Source: Gemmatimonadales bacterium (lineage in GTDB: Bacteria > Gemmatimonadota > Gemmatimonadetes > Gemmatimonadales > GWC2-71-9). From it: a stretch of 57,971 bases of DNA. The notes under the pieces were generated by a model. It saw nothing but the letters and a program-made list of their open reading frames with translations, had not been told where the DNA came from and searched no databases. Shown here in pieces: positions 15,143-23,643 of the stretch; within the stretch, counting starts at the first letter, position 1; each line of letters starts with the position of its first letter. The DNA lies in the NCBI GenBank assembly GCA_025934955.1, contig JAICWE010000015.1, forward strand, positions 1 through 57,971, written 5' to 3'. Position numbers and translations under genes: made by a program.

Positions 15143-16286
15143 GAGCATCGCGCAGCGCCGCCTTGAGCCGCGCGCGTTCCGCCTCGTAGCGCGCCCACTC
15201 CTCCGGCGCCACGTCACCCTCGCGTCCGGCGTACCGCGCGTCGAGCTCGGCGACGGCGTCGAGCGCGGCGGCGGCGGGGCCTTCCTCGCGCGGAGCGTCC
15301 GGTGCGATGCGGGGTGGCGTGCGTCGCAGCAACCCCCAGCCGAGTCCGAGGAGCGCGAGCGCCGACACGCCCACCAGCGCCACGAGCAGCCAGCGCGCTG
15401 TGCGCCGCGCGCCGCCGGGCAGCGCGATCGCGAGCACCTCGCCCGCGCGGGCCTTGCCGGTGTAACGGCGATAGGTACGGCCGCGGATCGCCTGCGAATC
15501 GGCAAAGGCGAGCTGCCCCGGTGTCACCCGCGCCGCGCGCTCCTCCAGCATCACGTTGACCGACGGCGTGCTCTGGTCGAACGGCACGCGCCACGTGCTC
15601 ACGTCGCCCGGGATCGCGTAGGTGAGCATGAGCTGCTTCTGTCCCGGCGGAATCGGTGCGACGACGACGATGCTGTCGCCGCGGCGGCTGACCTGGTCGG
15701 GCGAGAAGTCACCCTCGCCCACGTCGAAGCCGAGAATGCCGGGCGGCAGCTCGATCGCCCAGGTGCCGGTGATGGTGTCGCGGGCGACGCGGGTGCGCTG
15801 GCCGGTGTTTTCCAGCACGATCAGCTCGAGCACCGCGCGAGTGCCGTCCTCCGCCGGCCGGCTGATCACGAGGTGCCGCGCCGCGATGCCGACCGGCGCC
15901 GTGCTCGACGTGTCCGCCACGAAGATGATGACGCCGGTGTCGGGCAGCGCGGGGTTGGTGTGCACCGGCGAGGAGAAGTACTCGATGCCGGCGTACCGCG
16001 CGCTCAGGAGGTAGATCGCCGACGTGTCCGGCGCGAAGCGGAAGCGGAAGCGACCGGTCGCGTCGGAGACGGTCGAGTCCACCGGCCCCTGCGCCTCCCG
16101 GCCGATCCGGTGCAGCACCACGCGCGCGCCGGCGACAGCGACGGTGTCGCCTCCCGCCGCCCGCAGGACCCGTCCCTCAGCGCGGGTGAGCGCGGCGTTC
16201 TGGGCGCGCGCGGCGGGTGCCGCGAGCGCGAGCGTCAGCGCGGCGAAGGCCGCCTTCGCGGCCGCCTTATGGATTGAACTTGCCAA
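15117..16286 (-). CDS. Exported, membrane-anchored protein with carboxypeptidase-regulatory-like domain, 389 aa
   Basis: A signal peptide (about 1-28, A-R-A|Q) is followed by a carboxypeptidase-regulatory-like beta domain (about 35-110; A-G-A-R-V-V-L-H-R-I...D-A-T-G-R-F-R-F-R-F), a second beta-rich region, a transmembrane segment near residue 300 (W-L-L-V-A-L-V-G-V-S-A-L-A-L-L-G-L-G-W-G) and a cytosolic acidic/coiled tail (E-L-D-A-R-Y-A-G...Y-E-A-E-R-A-R-L-K-A-A-L) of the kind seen on CcmH/CcmI-like proteins. The only suitable start is TTG 16286, overlapping the DUF151 gene by 20 nt; this start is uncertain. Last gene of the long operon. Function unknown. Confidence 0.7.
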   Translation of the reverse strand: MASSIHKAAAKAAFAALTLALAAPAARAQNAALTRAEGRVLRAAGGDTVAVAGARVVLHRIGREAQGPVDSTVSDATGRFRFRFAPDTSAIYLLSARYAGIEYFSSPVHTNPALPDTGVIIFVADTSSTAPVGIAARHLVISRPAEDGTRAVLELIVLENTGQRTRVARDTITGTWAIELPPGILGFDVGEGDFSPDQVSRRGDSIVVVAPIPPGQKQLMLTYAIPGDVSTWRVPFDQSTPSVNVMLEERAARVTPGQLAFADSQAIRGRTYRRYTGKARAGEVLAIALPGGARRTARWLLVALVGVSALALLGLGWGLLRRTPPRIAPDAPREEGPAAAALDAVAELDARYAGREGDVAPEEWARYEAERARLKAALRDALATGGGTS

Positions 16287-16761
16287 AGTCCTGCGGATCG
16301 AGCTTTTCGAGGTACTGCTTGAGCTGACTCGGATCGAGCGCGGTGTCCGGGCTCGGCGGCTCGTCGGTCTCGACGCCGGACTGATCGAGCAGCTGCTCGC
16401 TGGTGAAGATCGGCGCGTGCATGCGGAGCGCGAGCGCGATGCTGTCCGAGGGGCGGGCGTCCACCTGGAAGACGTGATCGTCGCGGCGGATCAGCAGCTC
16501 GGCGAAGTAGGTGTTTTCCTTGACCGCGCTGATCACGACGCGGCGCAGGTCGCCGCCCAGGCCCACGAGGATCTGCTTGAGCAGATCGTGCGTCAGCGGC
16601 CGCTGCGCCTTCACGCCTTGGAGCTCCATGGCGATGGCGCTGGCCTCGGCCGGCCCGATCCAGATCGGGAGCACCCGGGAGCCGCCCTTCTCGCGGAGGA
16701 GCACGACCGGTGTATTGGTGCTGCGGTCGAGGCCGAGGTGGGCGACGGTGACTTCGATCAT
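16267..16761 (-). CDS. Bifunctional nuclease family protein (DUF151), 164 aa
   Basis: The family marks are clear: L-P-I-W-I-G-x-x-E-A-x-A-I (about 31-43), R-P-L-T-H-D-L-L-x-x-I-L (about 54-65), Y-F-A-E-L-L-I (about 85-91) and D-A-R-P-S-D-S-I-A-L-A-L-R (about 100-112). Members have been reported with RNase/DNase activity in plants, but the bacterial role is unclear. An acidic C-terminal extension (about 125-164) is present. It sits 16 bp after metK. Confidence 0.88.
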   Translation of the reverse strand: MIEVTVAHLGLDRSTNTPVVLLREKGGSRVLPIWIGPAEASAIAMELQGVKAQRPLTHDLLKQILVGLGGDLRRVVISAVKENTYFAELLIRRDDHVFQVDARPSDSIALALRMHAPIFTSEQLLDQSGVETDEPPSPDTALDPSQLKQYLEKLDPQDFGKFNP

Positions 16762-16777
16762 GCGGGCCCGACTGCCG

Positions 16778-18001
16778 TCAGCCGACGGCGGAGAGAAGAT
16801 CCTTCACCCGGTCGGTCTCCTCCCAGGTGAAGAGATCGACCTTCTGCTTGCCGTAGCGCGCCGTGCGCGGCGCCCGACCGAAGTGACCGTACGCGGCGGT
16901 GCTTCCGTAAATTGGCCGCTTGAGACGAAGGGCGTCAATGATGCCGGCCGGCGTGAGGTCGAACACCTCGCGCACCGCGCGCTCGAGCGCGGCGTCCGGC
17001 ACGCGGCCGGTGCCGAAGGTGTCCACCATCACCGAGACCGGCTGCGCCACGCCGATGGCGTAGGCCGCCTGCACCTCGCAGCGGCGCGCCAGCTTCGCCG
17101 CGACGATGTTCTTGGCCACCCAGCGGAGCGCGTACGCCGCCGACCGATCCACCTTCGACGGATCCTTGCCGCTGAACGCGCCGCCGCCGTGCCGCGCCAT
17201 GCCGCCGTAGGTGTCCACGATGATCTTCCGGCCGGTGAGCCCCGCGTCACCGTGGGGCCCGCCGATCACGAAGCGACCGGTCGGGTTCACCAGGAACTTG
17301 ACCCGCGACGAGTCGAGGTCGTGGGCCTCGAGCACCGGCTTGATCACGTCCTCGATCACCGTCTGTCGGATGGTGTTGTAGCCCAGCGCGCGCTTCCCGT
17401 TCCGCTCGGCGTGCTGGGTGGAGACGACGACGGTGCGCACGCCGACCGGCCGGTCGCCCTCGTACTCGACCGAGACCTGGCTCTTGCCGTCCGGCCGCAG
17501 CCACTCGATGCCGCGGCGCCCGTTGACGCCCTTCCGCACCGCGGCCAGTCGCTCGGTGATCCGGTGCGCCAGCATGATCGGCAGCGGCATCCGCTCCGCC
17601 GTCTCATCGGTGGCGTAGCCGAACATCATGCCCTGGTCGCCGGCGCCCTGCTCGTGCCGCCGGTCGGCGTTCACGCCGCGGGCGATATCGGGGCTCTGCC
17701 GGTCGATGGACGCGAGCACCGCGCAGGTCCGTCCGTCGAAGCCGAACGCCGCGTCGGTGTAGCCGATGTTGGCGACGGTCTCGCGCACCAGGTCGGGGAT
17801 GTGCACGTACGTCGTGGTCGAGATCTCGCCGGCGACGACCGCCATGCCCGTCGTCACCAGCGTCTCGCAGGCGACGCGCCCGTGCGGATCGGCCGCGAGG
17901 ATCGCGTCGAGCACGGCGTCGGAGATCTGGTCGGCCACCTTGTCGGGATGCCCCTCGGTGACGGACTCGGAGGTGAAGACGTGGCGGTGCGACACGGCCA
18001 T
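16778..18001 (-). CDS. metK: S-adenosylmethionine synthase MetK, 407 aa
   Basis: Makes S-adenosylmethionine from methionine and ATP. The N-terminal [18 protein letters not shown] (about 11-28), the hexapeptide G-A-G-D-Q-G (about 119-124), and the P-loop-like [17 protein letters not shown] near 275 are all there. Start ATG 18001 ([13 protein letters not shown]) is preferred over an upstream codon. It follows ptsI by 69 bp with a weak promoter candidate (TGGACC, 17 bp, TACCTTGC, 18051-18081). I found no SAM riboswitch in that gap. Confidence 0.97.
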   Translation of the reverse strand: MAVSHRHVFTSESVTEGHPDKVADQISDAVLDAILAADPHGRVACETLVTTGMAVVAGEISTTTYVHIPDLVRETVANIGYTDAAFGFDGRTCAVLASIDRQSPDIARGVNADRRHEQGAGDQGMMFGYATDETAERMPLPIMLAHRITERLAAVRKGVNGRRGIEWLRPDGKSQVSVEYEGDRPVGVRTVVVSTQHAERNGKRALGYNTIRQTVIEDVIKPVLEAHDLDSSRVKFLVNPTGRFVIGGPHGDAGLTGRKIIVDTYGGMARHGGGAFSGKDPSKVDRSAAYALRWVAKNIVAAKLARRCEVQAAYAIGVAQPVSVMVDTFGTGRVPDAALERAVREVFDLTPAGIIDALRLKRPIYGSTAAYGHFGRAPRTARYGKQKVDLFTWEETDRVKDLLSAVG

Positions 18002-18070
18002 GGCGCGTGCTCTCACGAGACGGGTAACGGTGACGAGCGGGGTCAGGCGCGCAAGGTAGCGGCGCGCTCG

Positions 18071-19828
18071 CTAGAGGTCCAGCAGACGGAGATCGAGACA
18101 ACGGCCGCCCGCCTCGCGCAGCAGACGGTTCACCTCGTCGGGGCCCGAGGCGTCGAGTGCCGCCTCCGCCGCCGCGCGCGCGACCGGCAGCGGCACCTGG
18201 CGCACGACCCACTTCACCAGCGGCAGCGCCGGCGGCGCGACGCTCAGGCGATCGTAGCCGAGTCCGAGCAGCAACAGCACGCTGAGTGGCTCCGACGCCA
18301 TCTCGCCGCAGACGCTCACCGGAATGCCGGCGCGCTGCCCGGCCGCGAGCACCTGCGCCAGCTGCCGGACGATGGCCGGGTGATGCGGCGTGAAGCGCTC
18401 GGCGAGCCGCGCGTTGCCGCGATCCACCGCCATGGTGTACTGCGTCAGGTCGTTGCTGCCGACGCTGAAGAACGCGCTGCGCTCGGCGAGCTTGTCGGCA
18501 ATGACGACGGCGGCCGGCGTTTCGATCATCACGCCGACCGGCACTGACGCCGCCGCCCGCACGCCGGCCGCGCGCAGCGCCGCCGCTTCCTCCGCCATCA
18601 TCTCGATCGACCGCGTCACCTCGTCCACCCGGGTGACCAGCGGCAGCATGAGCTGGAGGTCGCGGTCGGCCGCGGCGCGGAGGATGGCGCGCAGCTGCGG
18701 GCGGAACAGCTCGGGGTGATCGAGGCAGACGCGGATCGAGCGCCAGCCGAGGAACGGGTTGGCCTCCTGCTGCGCCTTGAACGCGGCGGGAAACTTGTCG
18801 CCGCCGAGGTCGAAGGAGCGGATGATGATCGCCTCGCCGGGGAAGGCCCGGGCGACGCGGCCGAAGTAGGCCGCCTGCTCGTCCTCGGTCGGGAGCACGG
18901 CACGACCGGTGACGAGGAACTCGGTGCGCAGCAGACCGACGCCGCGCGCGCCGTGCCGTACCGCGGGCTCGATCTCATCGGGCAGATCGACGTTGCCCAT
19001 CAGCACGATCTCCCGGCCGTCGGGCGTGACCGGCGGCTGGTCGAGCGTGCCCTCGAGCTGGAAGTCGAGCCGGTGCCGGCGGGTGCGGCGGACCTTGGCG
19101 TCCTCCAGCTCCTCGCGGGTGGGCTCGACGATGATGCGGCCGGTCTGCCCGTCGAGCAGCACCATGGCGCCGGCCGGGATGTGCTCCAGCGCGCCGACCG
19201 CGCCCATCACCGCGGGAATGCCTAACGAGTGCGCCAGGATCGCGGCGTGCGCCGTGCGGGTGCCCTCCTCGCTCACCAGCCCGACGACGTGCTCCCGGTC
19301 GAGCTGCACCGTGAGCCCGGGTGACAGCTCGTGCGCGACGACCACCATGTGCTCGCCCTCGGGCACCGACCAGAGCGCGGCGTCGTCCCGGCCGAGCAGC
19401 CGGCTCAGCATCCGCATCTGGATGGCATGGAGATCGGCCAGCCGCTCCCGCAGGTGCGCGCTGCCCGAGGCGGCCCACAGCGCCCGCAGCTCCAGCGCCT
19501 TGAACTCGTACGCCGTCTCGGCGCTGAAGTAGTTGTTGCGGATGAGCTGCTCGACGCTCCCGAGCACCTCGAGGTCCTGCGCGATGAGCGTCTGCGCGTC
19601 GAAGATCCGCGATTCCTCCTCGCCGGCCCGCTGGCGCACCCGCTCGCCCAGCTCCTCGAGGTCGCGCACGATCACCTGCACCGCCTCGCGGAGCCGGTGC
19701 ACCTCCGCCTCGACCTCCTCGGGGCGGATGCTGCGGTCGGGCACCTCGGGGAAGTCCATGCGCATGATGACCGCCGGCGCCCAGGCGACGCCGGGAGACA
19801 CGCCGATGCCGACCAGCTCGCGCGACAT
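18071..19828 (-). CDS. ptsI: PTS enzyme I (phosphoenolpyruvate-protein phosphotransferase), 585 aa
   Basis: Takes phosphate from PEP and passes it to HPr. The phospho-His is His194 in G-T-R-T-A-H-A-A-I-L-A. The PEP-binding TIM barrel shows L-L-R-T-E-F-L near 306, F-D-L-G-G-D-K near 350, and S-V-G-S-N-D-L-T-Q-Y near 450, with the active-site Cys in S-V-C-G-E-M-A near 500. Length is normal. The ATG at 19828 shares a base with the HPr stop (TGATG), so EI is made coupled to HPr. One CGTTAGGC octamer lies inside at 19220, giving a rare TTA Leu codon right after the active-site loop. Confidence 0.96.
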   Translation of the reverse strand: MSRELVGIGVSPGVAWAPAVIMRMDFPEVPDRSIRPEEVEAEVHRLREAVQVIVRDLEELGERVRQRAGEEESRIFDAQTLIAQDLEVLGSVEQLIRNNYFSAETAYEFKALELRALWAASGSAHLRERLADLHAIQMRMLSRLLGRDDAALWSVPEGEHMVVVAHELSPGLTVQLDREHVVGLVSEEGTRTAHAAILAHSLGIPAVMGAVGALEHIPAGAMVLLDGQTGRIIVEPTREELEDAKVRRTRRHRLDFQLEGTLDQPPVTPDGREIVLMGNVDLPDEIEPAVRHGARGVGLLRTEFLVTGRAVLPTEDEQAAYFGRVARAFPGEAIIIRSFDLGGDKFPAAFKAQQEANPFLGWRSIRVCLDHPELFRPQLRAILRAAADRDLQLMLPLVTRVDEVTRSIEMMAEEAAALRAAGVRAAASVPVGVMIETPAAVVIADKLAERSAFFSVGSNDLTQYTMAVDRGNARLAERFTPHHPAIVRQLAQVLAAGQRAGIPVSVCGEMASEPLSVLLLLGLGYDRLSVAPPALPLVKWVVRQVPLPVARAAAEAALDASGPDEVNRLLREAGGRCLDLRLLDL

Positions 19829-20097
19829 CAGCGCTCCCCGAAGCCGTCGGCGACGAGCTGCGCCAGCGCGGCGAGCGCCGCTTCCGCCTCGTCGCCGTCG
19901 GCCCGGAGCAGAATTTCGCTGCCGCACTCCGCGGCCAGCATCATCACGCCCATGATGCTCTTCCCATTGACCACCATGCCGTCCTTGCTGACCTCGATCT
20001 CGCAGGGGAAGCCGCTGGCCGTCCGGACGAACTGCGCCGCGGGCCGCGCGTGCAGGCCGAGAGGGTTCACGATCCTCAACGCGCGCTCGATGCTCAT
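19828..20097 (-). CDS. ptsH: Phosphocarrier protein HPr, 89 aa
   Basis: Small cytosolic phosphocarrier. His16 in G-L-H-A-R-P-A is the EI-dependent site. Ser47 in N-G-K-S-I-M-G is the regulatory site that HPr kinase would use; hprK is in the same run, so both modes of phosphorylation are likely. Length and the L-A-A-E-C-G-S-E-I-L-L-R-A-D-G ending are typical. The start is ATG 20097, 7 bp after the EIID stop. Confidence 0.95.
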   Translation of the reverse strand: MSIERALRIVNPLGLHARPAAQFVRTASGFPCEIEVSKDGMVVNGKSIMGVMMLAAECGSEILLRADGDEAEAALAALAQLVADGFGER

Positions 20098-20104
20098 GCG
20101 CGGC

Positions 20105-20839
20105 TCATGCGATCGCCAGCCGCAGCACCACCGTGGCGGCCATCGCCGCGAGCGCGAAGCGCACCGTCGTGAAGCCGCGGCCCCACCAGCGCGAGAGCCC
20201 GAGCCCCACCGCGGCCACCACGAGCGCGCCGGCGATCCCCCGCTGCGGAAAGTGGCTGAAGCTCCAGCCCGCCGCGAGCGGCACGGCGACCCCGACGGCG
20301 AAGGCGGCATACGGCCCGATGCCACCGGCCCATCGGGGGAGCCAGCTGGTCGCGATGGCGCGCGCGACGTCGGGGCCGGCGCGGAGCCCGGTCCGGAGCG
20401 ACCAGACCGCCACGCCGAGGCGCACGCCGTTGTACAGCACCAGGAACCCGAGCACCGGCCACAGCCCGAAACCCAGCGCCACGCCGCTGAGCGCGAGCCC
20501 CACCAGCACCGGCACCACGCCGGCCCAGAAGAGCTGGTCGCCCAGGGCGCCGAGCGGGCTGCACAGCGCGGTGCGGAGGCGGCTCACCTGCTCCCCCGGC
20601 GCGCCGAGATACTCGGCCCGCGCCGTGGCGCCTAACGCCAGGCCCGCGAGGTTGGGGTTGCAATTGAAGAACTCGGCCGAGCGCACCGTCGCCTCGGTGT
20701 GCCGCACCGGGTCGGCGGTCGCGAGGTCGTGGAGCAGCGGCTCGGCCGCGTAGCCCATGCCGACGCCGAGCATCCGCTCGTAGTTCCAGGAGCCCTGCAC
20801 GGCGTAGAGCCGAAGCAGCGCGCGCCAGCGTCCGGTCAT
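20105..20839 (-). CDS. PTS mannose/fructose/sorbose-family EIID membrane component, 244 aa
   Basis: Family-specific sequence: G-S-W-N-Y-E-R-M-L-G-V-G-M-G-Y-A (about 16-31), R-H-T-E-A-T-V-R-S-A-E-F-F-N-C-N-P-N-L-A-G (about 46-66), then G-D-Q-L-F-W-A, followed by hydrophobic helices. With EIIC it forms the membrane channel. The ATG overlaps the EIIC stop as ATGA. Length is a little short of typical EIID (about 270-280). Substrate unknown. Confidence 0.92.
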   Translation of the reverse strand: MTGRWRALLRLYAVQGSWNYERMLGVGMGYAAEPLLHDLATADPVRHTEATVRSAEFFNCNPNLAGLALGATARAEYLGAPGEQVSRLRTALCSPLGALGDQLFWAGVVPVLVGLALSGVALGFGLWPVLGFLVLYNGVRLGVAVWSLRTGLRAGPDVARAIATSWLPRWAGGIGPYAAFAVGVAVPLAAGWSFSHFPQRGIAGALVVAAVGLGLSRWWGRGFTTVRFALAAMAATVVLRLAIA

Positions 20840-21513
20840 CGGAGCAGCGCCGCCAGCGTGCCGACCGCGAGTCCGGCGCCGAGCCACCGGAGCCGCCGCC
20901 CATGCCCGGCCCCGCGCACCGCGCCGCCGACCGCCGCCGCCACGCCCGCGCCGAGCGCCACCAGCGTGAGGGTGAGCGCGGTGACCCGATCGGGCCGGAG
21001 GGAGCGCGCGGCCCACGCGGCGACGACGAGCCCCACCACCACGAGCGCGAGACTCCGGCCGGCGTCGCGCGACAGCGCCGCGTACTGGAGGCCGCGGATC
21101 GCGCGGGTTTCGCCCGCGGCGAGTGCCGCGGCATGACGCTGAATGGCGCGCGCGTTGGCCCGCCGCACCCGCTGCATCGCCCAGCCACCCACCACCGCGA
21201 GCAGCAACGCCAGCGCCACGCTGACCCCGAGACTCATCTCCCACGGCGCGTTGGCGGCGAGCGCGACCGCGGCGACGGTGGCGGGACCGAAATCGGGGTA
21301 GCGCACCGCGCCGATCGGCAGCACGTCGAGCGCGAACAGCTCCAGCACCACCCCGATCCGGAGGCCCGCTTCCACGTCCTGCGCGATGACCCCGGCGATG
21401 GCACCGGTGACGAGCGGGCGCGAGAGCATCGCCTGCGGCGCGCTCACCAGATCGAGCCCCACGACCGTCCCCCACGCGGCGAGCGCCACTTCGGTGCCGA
21501 GCGCGAGACTCAT
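20836..21513 (-). CDS. PTS mannose/fructose/sorbose-family EIIC membrane component, 225 aa
   Basis: A highly hydrophobic protein with the man-family EIIC signatures: R-P-L-V-T-G-A-I-A-G-V-I-A-Q-D-V-E-A-G-L-R-I-G (about 32-54) and L-E-L-F-A-L-D-V-L-P-I-G-A near 58-70. It is at the short end for the family. The start ATG overlaps the EIIB stop (ATGA), and its stop overlaps EIID. Confidence 0.9.
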   Translation of the reverse strand: MSLALGTEVALAAWGTVVGLDLVSAPQAMLSRPLVTGAIAGVIAQDVEAGLRIGVVLELFALDVLPIGAVRYPDFGPATVAAVALAANAPWEMSLGVSVALALLLAVVGGWAMQRVRRANARAIQRHAAALAAGETRAIRGLQYAALSRDAGRSLALVVVGLVVAAWAARSLRPDRVTALTLTLVALGAGVAAAVGGAVRGAGHGRRLRWLGAGLAVGTLAALLR

Positions 21514-21986
21514 CCGAGCGACTCCAATCGCACCGGCGCCGCGCCCGGCAGATCCTGCGCGGTCACCTCCGCGCCGGACGCCGCGAGCGCCTTCAGCGCG
21601 GTCAGCTCGGCTTCGGTGAGATAGAGGTAGCGCAGCCGCTCGAGTCGGCCCGGCCGGTGATGGATGCCGCCGAGATTGATGCGCCGCAGCAGATCGGCGC
21701 GGGCGGCGTGCAGCGCGATCATCGTCGGGATGTCGCCGGTCAGCACCAGCACCCGGTCGGGCGCGGCGGCCCAGCCGGCGAGCTGCGCCGACGCGTCCGC
21801 GACAGCGGCGAACTCCACCCGGATCTCGGGCGGCACCGCCATCCGGTAGAGCTCCTGCTCCCAGGGACTCGCGGCGACCTGGTCGTCCACCAGCACGATC
21901 AGCGTGACGCCGAGCGCACGGCCCCAGCCGATCACCACCTGACCGTGAATCAGGCGGTCGTCGATGCGGCAGAGCACGAGCGACAT
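21510..21986 (-). CDS. PTS mannose-family EIIB component, 158 aa
   Basis: Cytosolic EIIB with the phospho-His at residue 14 in R-I-D-D-R-L-I-H-G-Q-V, the standard man-family active-site loop. Also seen: I-V-L-V-D-D-Q-V-A, and N-L-G-G-I-H-H-R-P-G near 123-132 (N-x-G-G-x-H-x in the family). Two adjacent start codons are possible, GTG 21989 and ATG 21986; the ATG is chosen, sharing a base with the EIIA stop (TGATG). Confidence 0.93.
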   Translation of the reverse strand: MSLVLCRIDDRLIHGQVVIGWGRALGVTLIVLVDDQVAASPWEQELYRMAVPPEIRVEFAAVADASAQLAGWAAAPDRVLVLTGDIPTMIALHAARADLLRRINLGGIHHRPGRLERLRYLYLTEAELTALKALAASGAEVTAQDLPGAAPVRLESLG

Positions 21987-22357
21987 CACGGCACCTTGAT
22001 CGCGCGCTGCCCGATGGCGCTCGCCCGCTCGGCGGCCCCGCCGGCGTCGAGCTGACGGTGGAAGACGAAATCCACCAGCATGGCGAGATTGACCCCGGTG
22101 ACGACCTTCACGTCGTGACGGTCGCGCAGCCGCTGCAGCGCCGCGAGCATGCAGCTTCCGGCCGCCATGTCCACGAAGACGATCGCGGAGCCGTCGCCCA
22201 CCGCGGCGCCGATGCGGTCGGCGAGGAGTCCGCGGTCGCAGTCGGTGTTGGAAACGGCGACGAGTGCGCCGCTCACGCCGCTGATCTGCTCCACCGCGTC
22301 CACCAGCGCGACGGCGAGCCGGCCGTGACAGGCGACGACGCCGGTCAGCTCACTCAT
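21986..22357 (-). CDS. PTS mannose-family EIIA component, 123 aa
   Basis: A single-domain EIIA with phospho-His11 (V-V-A-C-H-G-R-L-A). Other family marks: I-V-F-V-D-M-A-A-G-S-C (in the place of V-D-x-x-G-G-S-P) and V-T-G-V-N-L-A-M-L near 86-94. It receives phosphate from HPr and passes it to EIIB. It overlaps hprK by 8 nt. Confidence 0.92.
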   Translation of the reverse strand: MSELTGVVACHGRLAVALVDAVEQISGVSGALVAVSNTDCDRGLLADRIGAAVGDGSAIVFVDMAAGSCMLAALQRLRDRHDVKVVTGVNLAMLVDFVFHRQLDAGGAAERASAIGQRAIKVP

Positions 22358-23312
22358 AGTCTTCCTGGAGGTACTCCCGCAGACCGCGCTGCTCCTTCAT
22401 CCGCTTGATCAGCCGCTCGTTGAACGCCGCGGCCACGTCCACGCCGGAGTAGCGCAGCAGGTGCATCATCGCGACAACCTCGGAGATCACCGTGATGTTC
22501 TTGCCCGGGTTGAGCGGCACCACCACCCGCGGCACGCTGACGCCGAGGATGTCGGTCTCCTGCCGCGCGAGGCCGGTGCGGTCGGCGTCCTTCGCGACGT
22601 CCCACTCCTCCAGCTGCACCACCACCTCGATGCGCTTCTGCTGCCGCACCGCGCGCACGCCGAAGAGCGCCGGGATGTCGATCAGCCCGATGCCGCGGAT
22701 CTCCATGTGATGCCCCGCCAGCTCGTGTCCCCGGCCGATCAGCACGTCGTTGCCGCGGCGGGTGACCTGCACCACGTCATCGGCGACGAGCCGGTGGCCC
22801 CGCTCCACGAGATCGAGCACGCACTCGCTCTTGCCGATGCCCGACTTGCCGACGAAGAGCAGCCCGACGCCGTACACGTCGGCCAGCGAGCCGTGCAGCG
22901 TCGTCCGCGGCGCGAACGCCTCCTCGACGATCGGCTTGATCCGGCGGTAGAACTCCGCCGTCTTGAGCTTGCTGCGGAGCACCGGCACGCTGCGCGCGCG
23001 GGCCAGCTCCAGCAGCTCGACCGGAACCTCCTGCCCCTTGGTCACGAAGACGCAGGGCAGGTCGTGGCTGAAGAAGTTCTCCAGGGTCGCGCGCCGCGCG
23101 TCGGGCGCGAGGCTCGCGAGATAGGTGATCTCGGTCTCGCCGAAGACATGGAGCCGGTGCGCCATGAAGCGACCGGTGTAACCCGCGAGCGCCAGGCCGG
23201 GGCTCGCCACCTCGGTCTCGGCGAGCTGGCGGTCGAGCCCCAGATCGCCGGTGAGCGATTCGATCTGGAGCGGATCACCACGGCGGGAGAGAAAGTCGCG
23301 AAGGCGGAGCAT
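22350..23312 (-). CDS. hprK: HPr kinase/phosphorylase HprK, 320 aa
   Basis: Phosphorylates and dephosphorylates the regulatory Ser of HPr, linking sugar flux to gene control. The N-terminal domain is followed by the catalytic half with H-G-S-L near 140 (catalytic His), the Walker A loop G-K-S-G-I-G-K-S (about 155-162), V-A-D-D near 177-180, and the signature H-H-M-E-I-R-G-I-G-L-I-D-I-P-x-L-F-G near 200-217. Adjacent GTG 23315 and ATG 23312 are both possible; the ATG shares a base with the hpf stop (TGATG). Placement next to hpf resembles proteobacterial hpf-ptsN neighbourhoods. Confidence 0.95.
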   Translation of the reverse strand: MLRLRDFLSRRGDPLQIESLTGDLGLDRQLAETEVASPGLALAGYTGRFMAHRLHVFGETEITYLASLAPDARRATLENFFSHDLPCVFVTKGQEVPVELLELARARSVPVLRSKLKTAEFYRRIKPIVEEAFAPRTTLHGSLADVYGVGLLFVGKSGIGKSECVLDLVERGHRLVADDVVQVTRRGNDVLIGRGHELAGHHMEIRGIGLIDIPALFGVRAVRQQKRIEVVVQLEEWDVAKDADRTGLARQETDILGVSVPRVVVPLNPGKNITVISEVVAMMHLLRYSGVDVAAAFNERLIKRMKEQRGLREYLQEDYE

Positions 23313-23629
23313 CACACCTCGGGTTGCGGAGCGGAGTGCCGGCCCGAGCGGCGGCGGCCGATGGAGCGCTCGACCTGGCGCCGCAGCCGCTCCTCCGCCC
23401 GGTCGAGCGCGGTACGGTGGTCGGGGCCCTCACCGCGCGCCACGAACATTTCCCCATGCGAGACGTGGAGCCGCAGCTCCACCGCGTGTGCGGGGCCGTC
23501 CTCCTCGAACAGCACGGTCGCCTCGACCGGCCGCGGCGCGAAGGCGCCAAGCCGCTCGACGACATCCCGCGCGTGGTCGCGCAGGCTGTCGGGAACGTCG
23601 CAGTGGCGGGCGGTGATGGTGGTCTGCAT
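23312..23629 (-). CDS. hpf: Ribosome hibernation-promoting factor, short form (HPF/YhbH), 105 aa
   Basis: Binds the 30S subunit and helps inactivate ribosomes in stationary phase. The HPF/RaiA fold is visible: T-I-T-A-R-H-C-D-V-P-D-S-L-R-D-H-A (about 4-20), A-T-V-L-F-E-E-D-G (about 37-45), D-H-R-T-A-L-D-R-A-E-E-R-L-R-R-Q-V (about 70-86). There is no long C-terminal dimerisation domain, so it is the short type. The ATG has a strong GGAGG upstream. Confidence 0.88.
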   Translation of the reverse strand: MQTTITARHCDVPDSLRDHARDVVERLGAFAPRPVEATVLFEEDGPAHAVELRLHVSHGEMFVARGEGPDHRTALDRAEERLRRQVERSIGRRRSGRHSAPQPEV

Positions 23630-23643
23630 TGCGTCCTCCAGGG

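Noticed and set aside
18002..18070. SAM riboswitch before metK
   Set aside because: The 69-bp gap is too short and lacks SAM-I/II core sequences; only a weak promoter candidate is seen.
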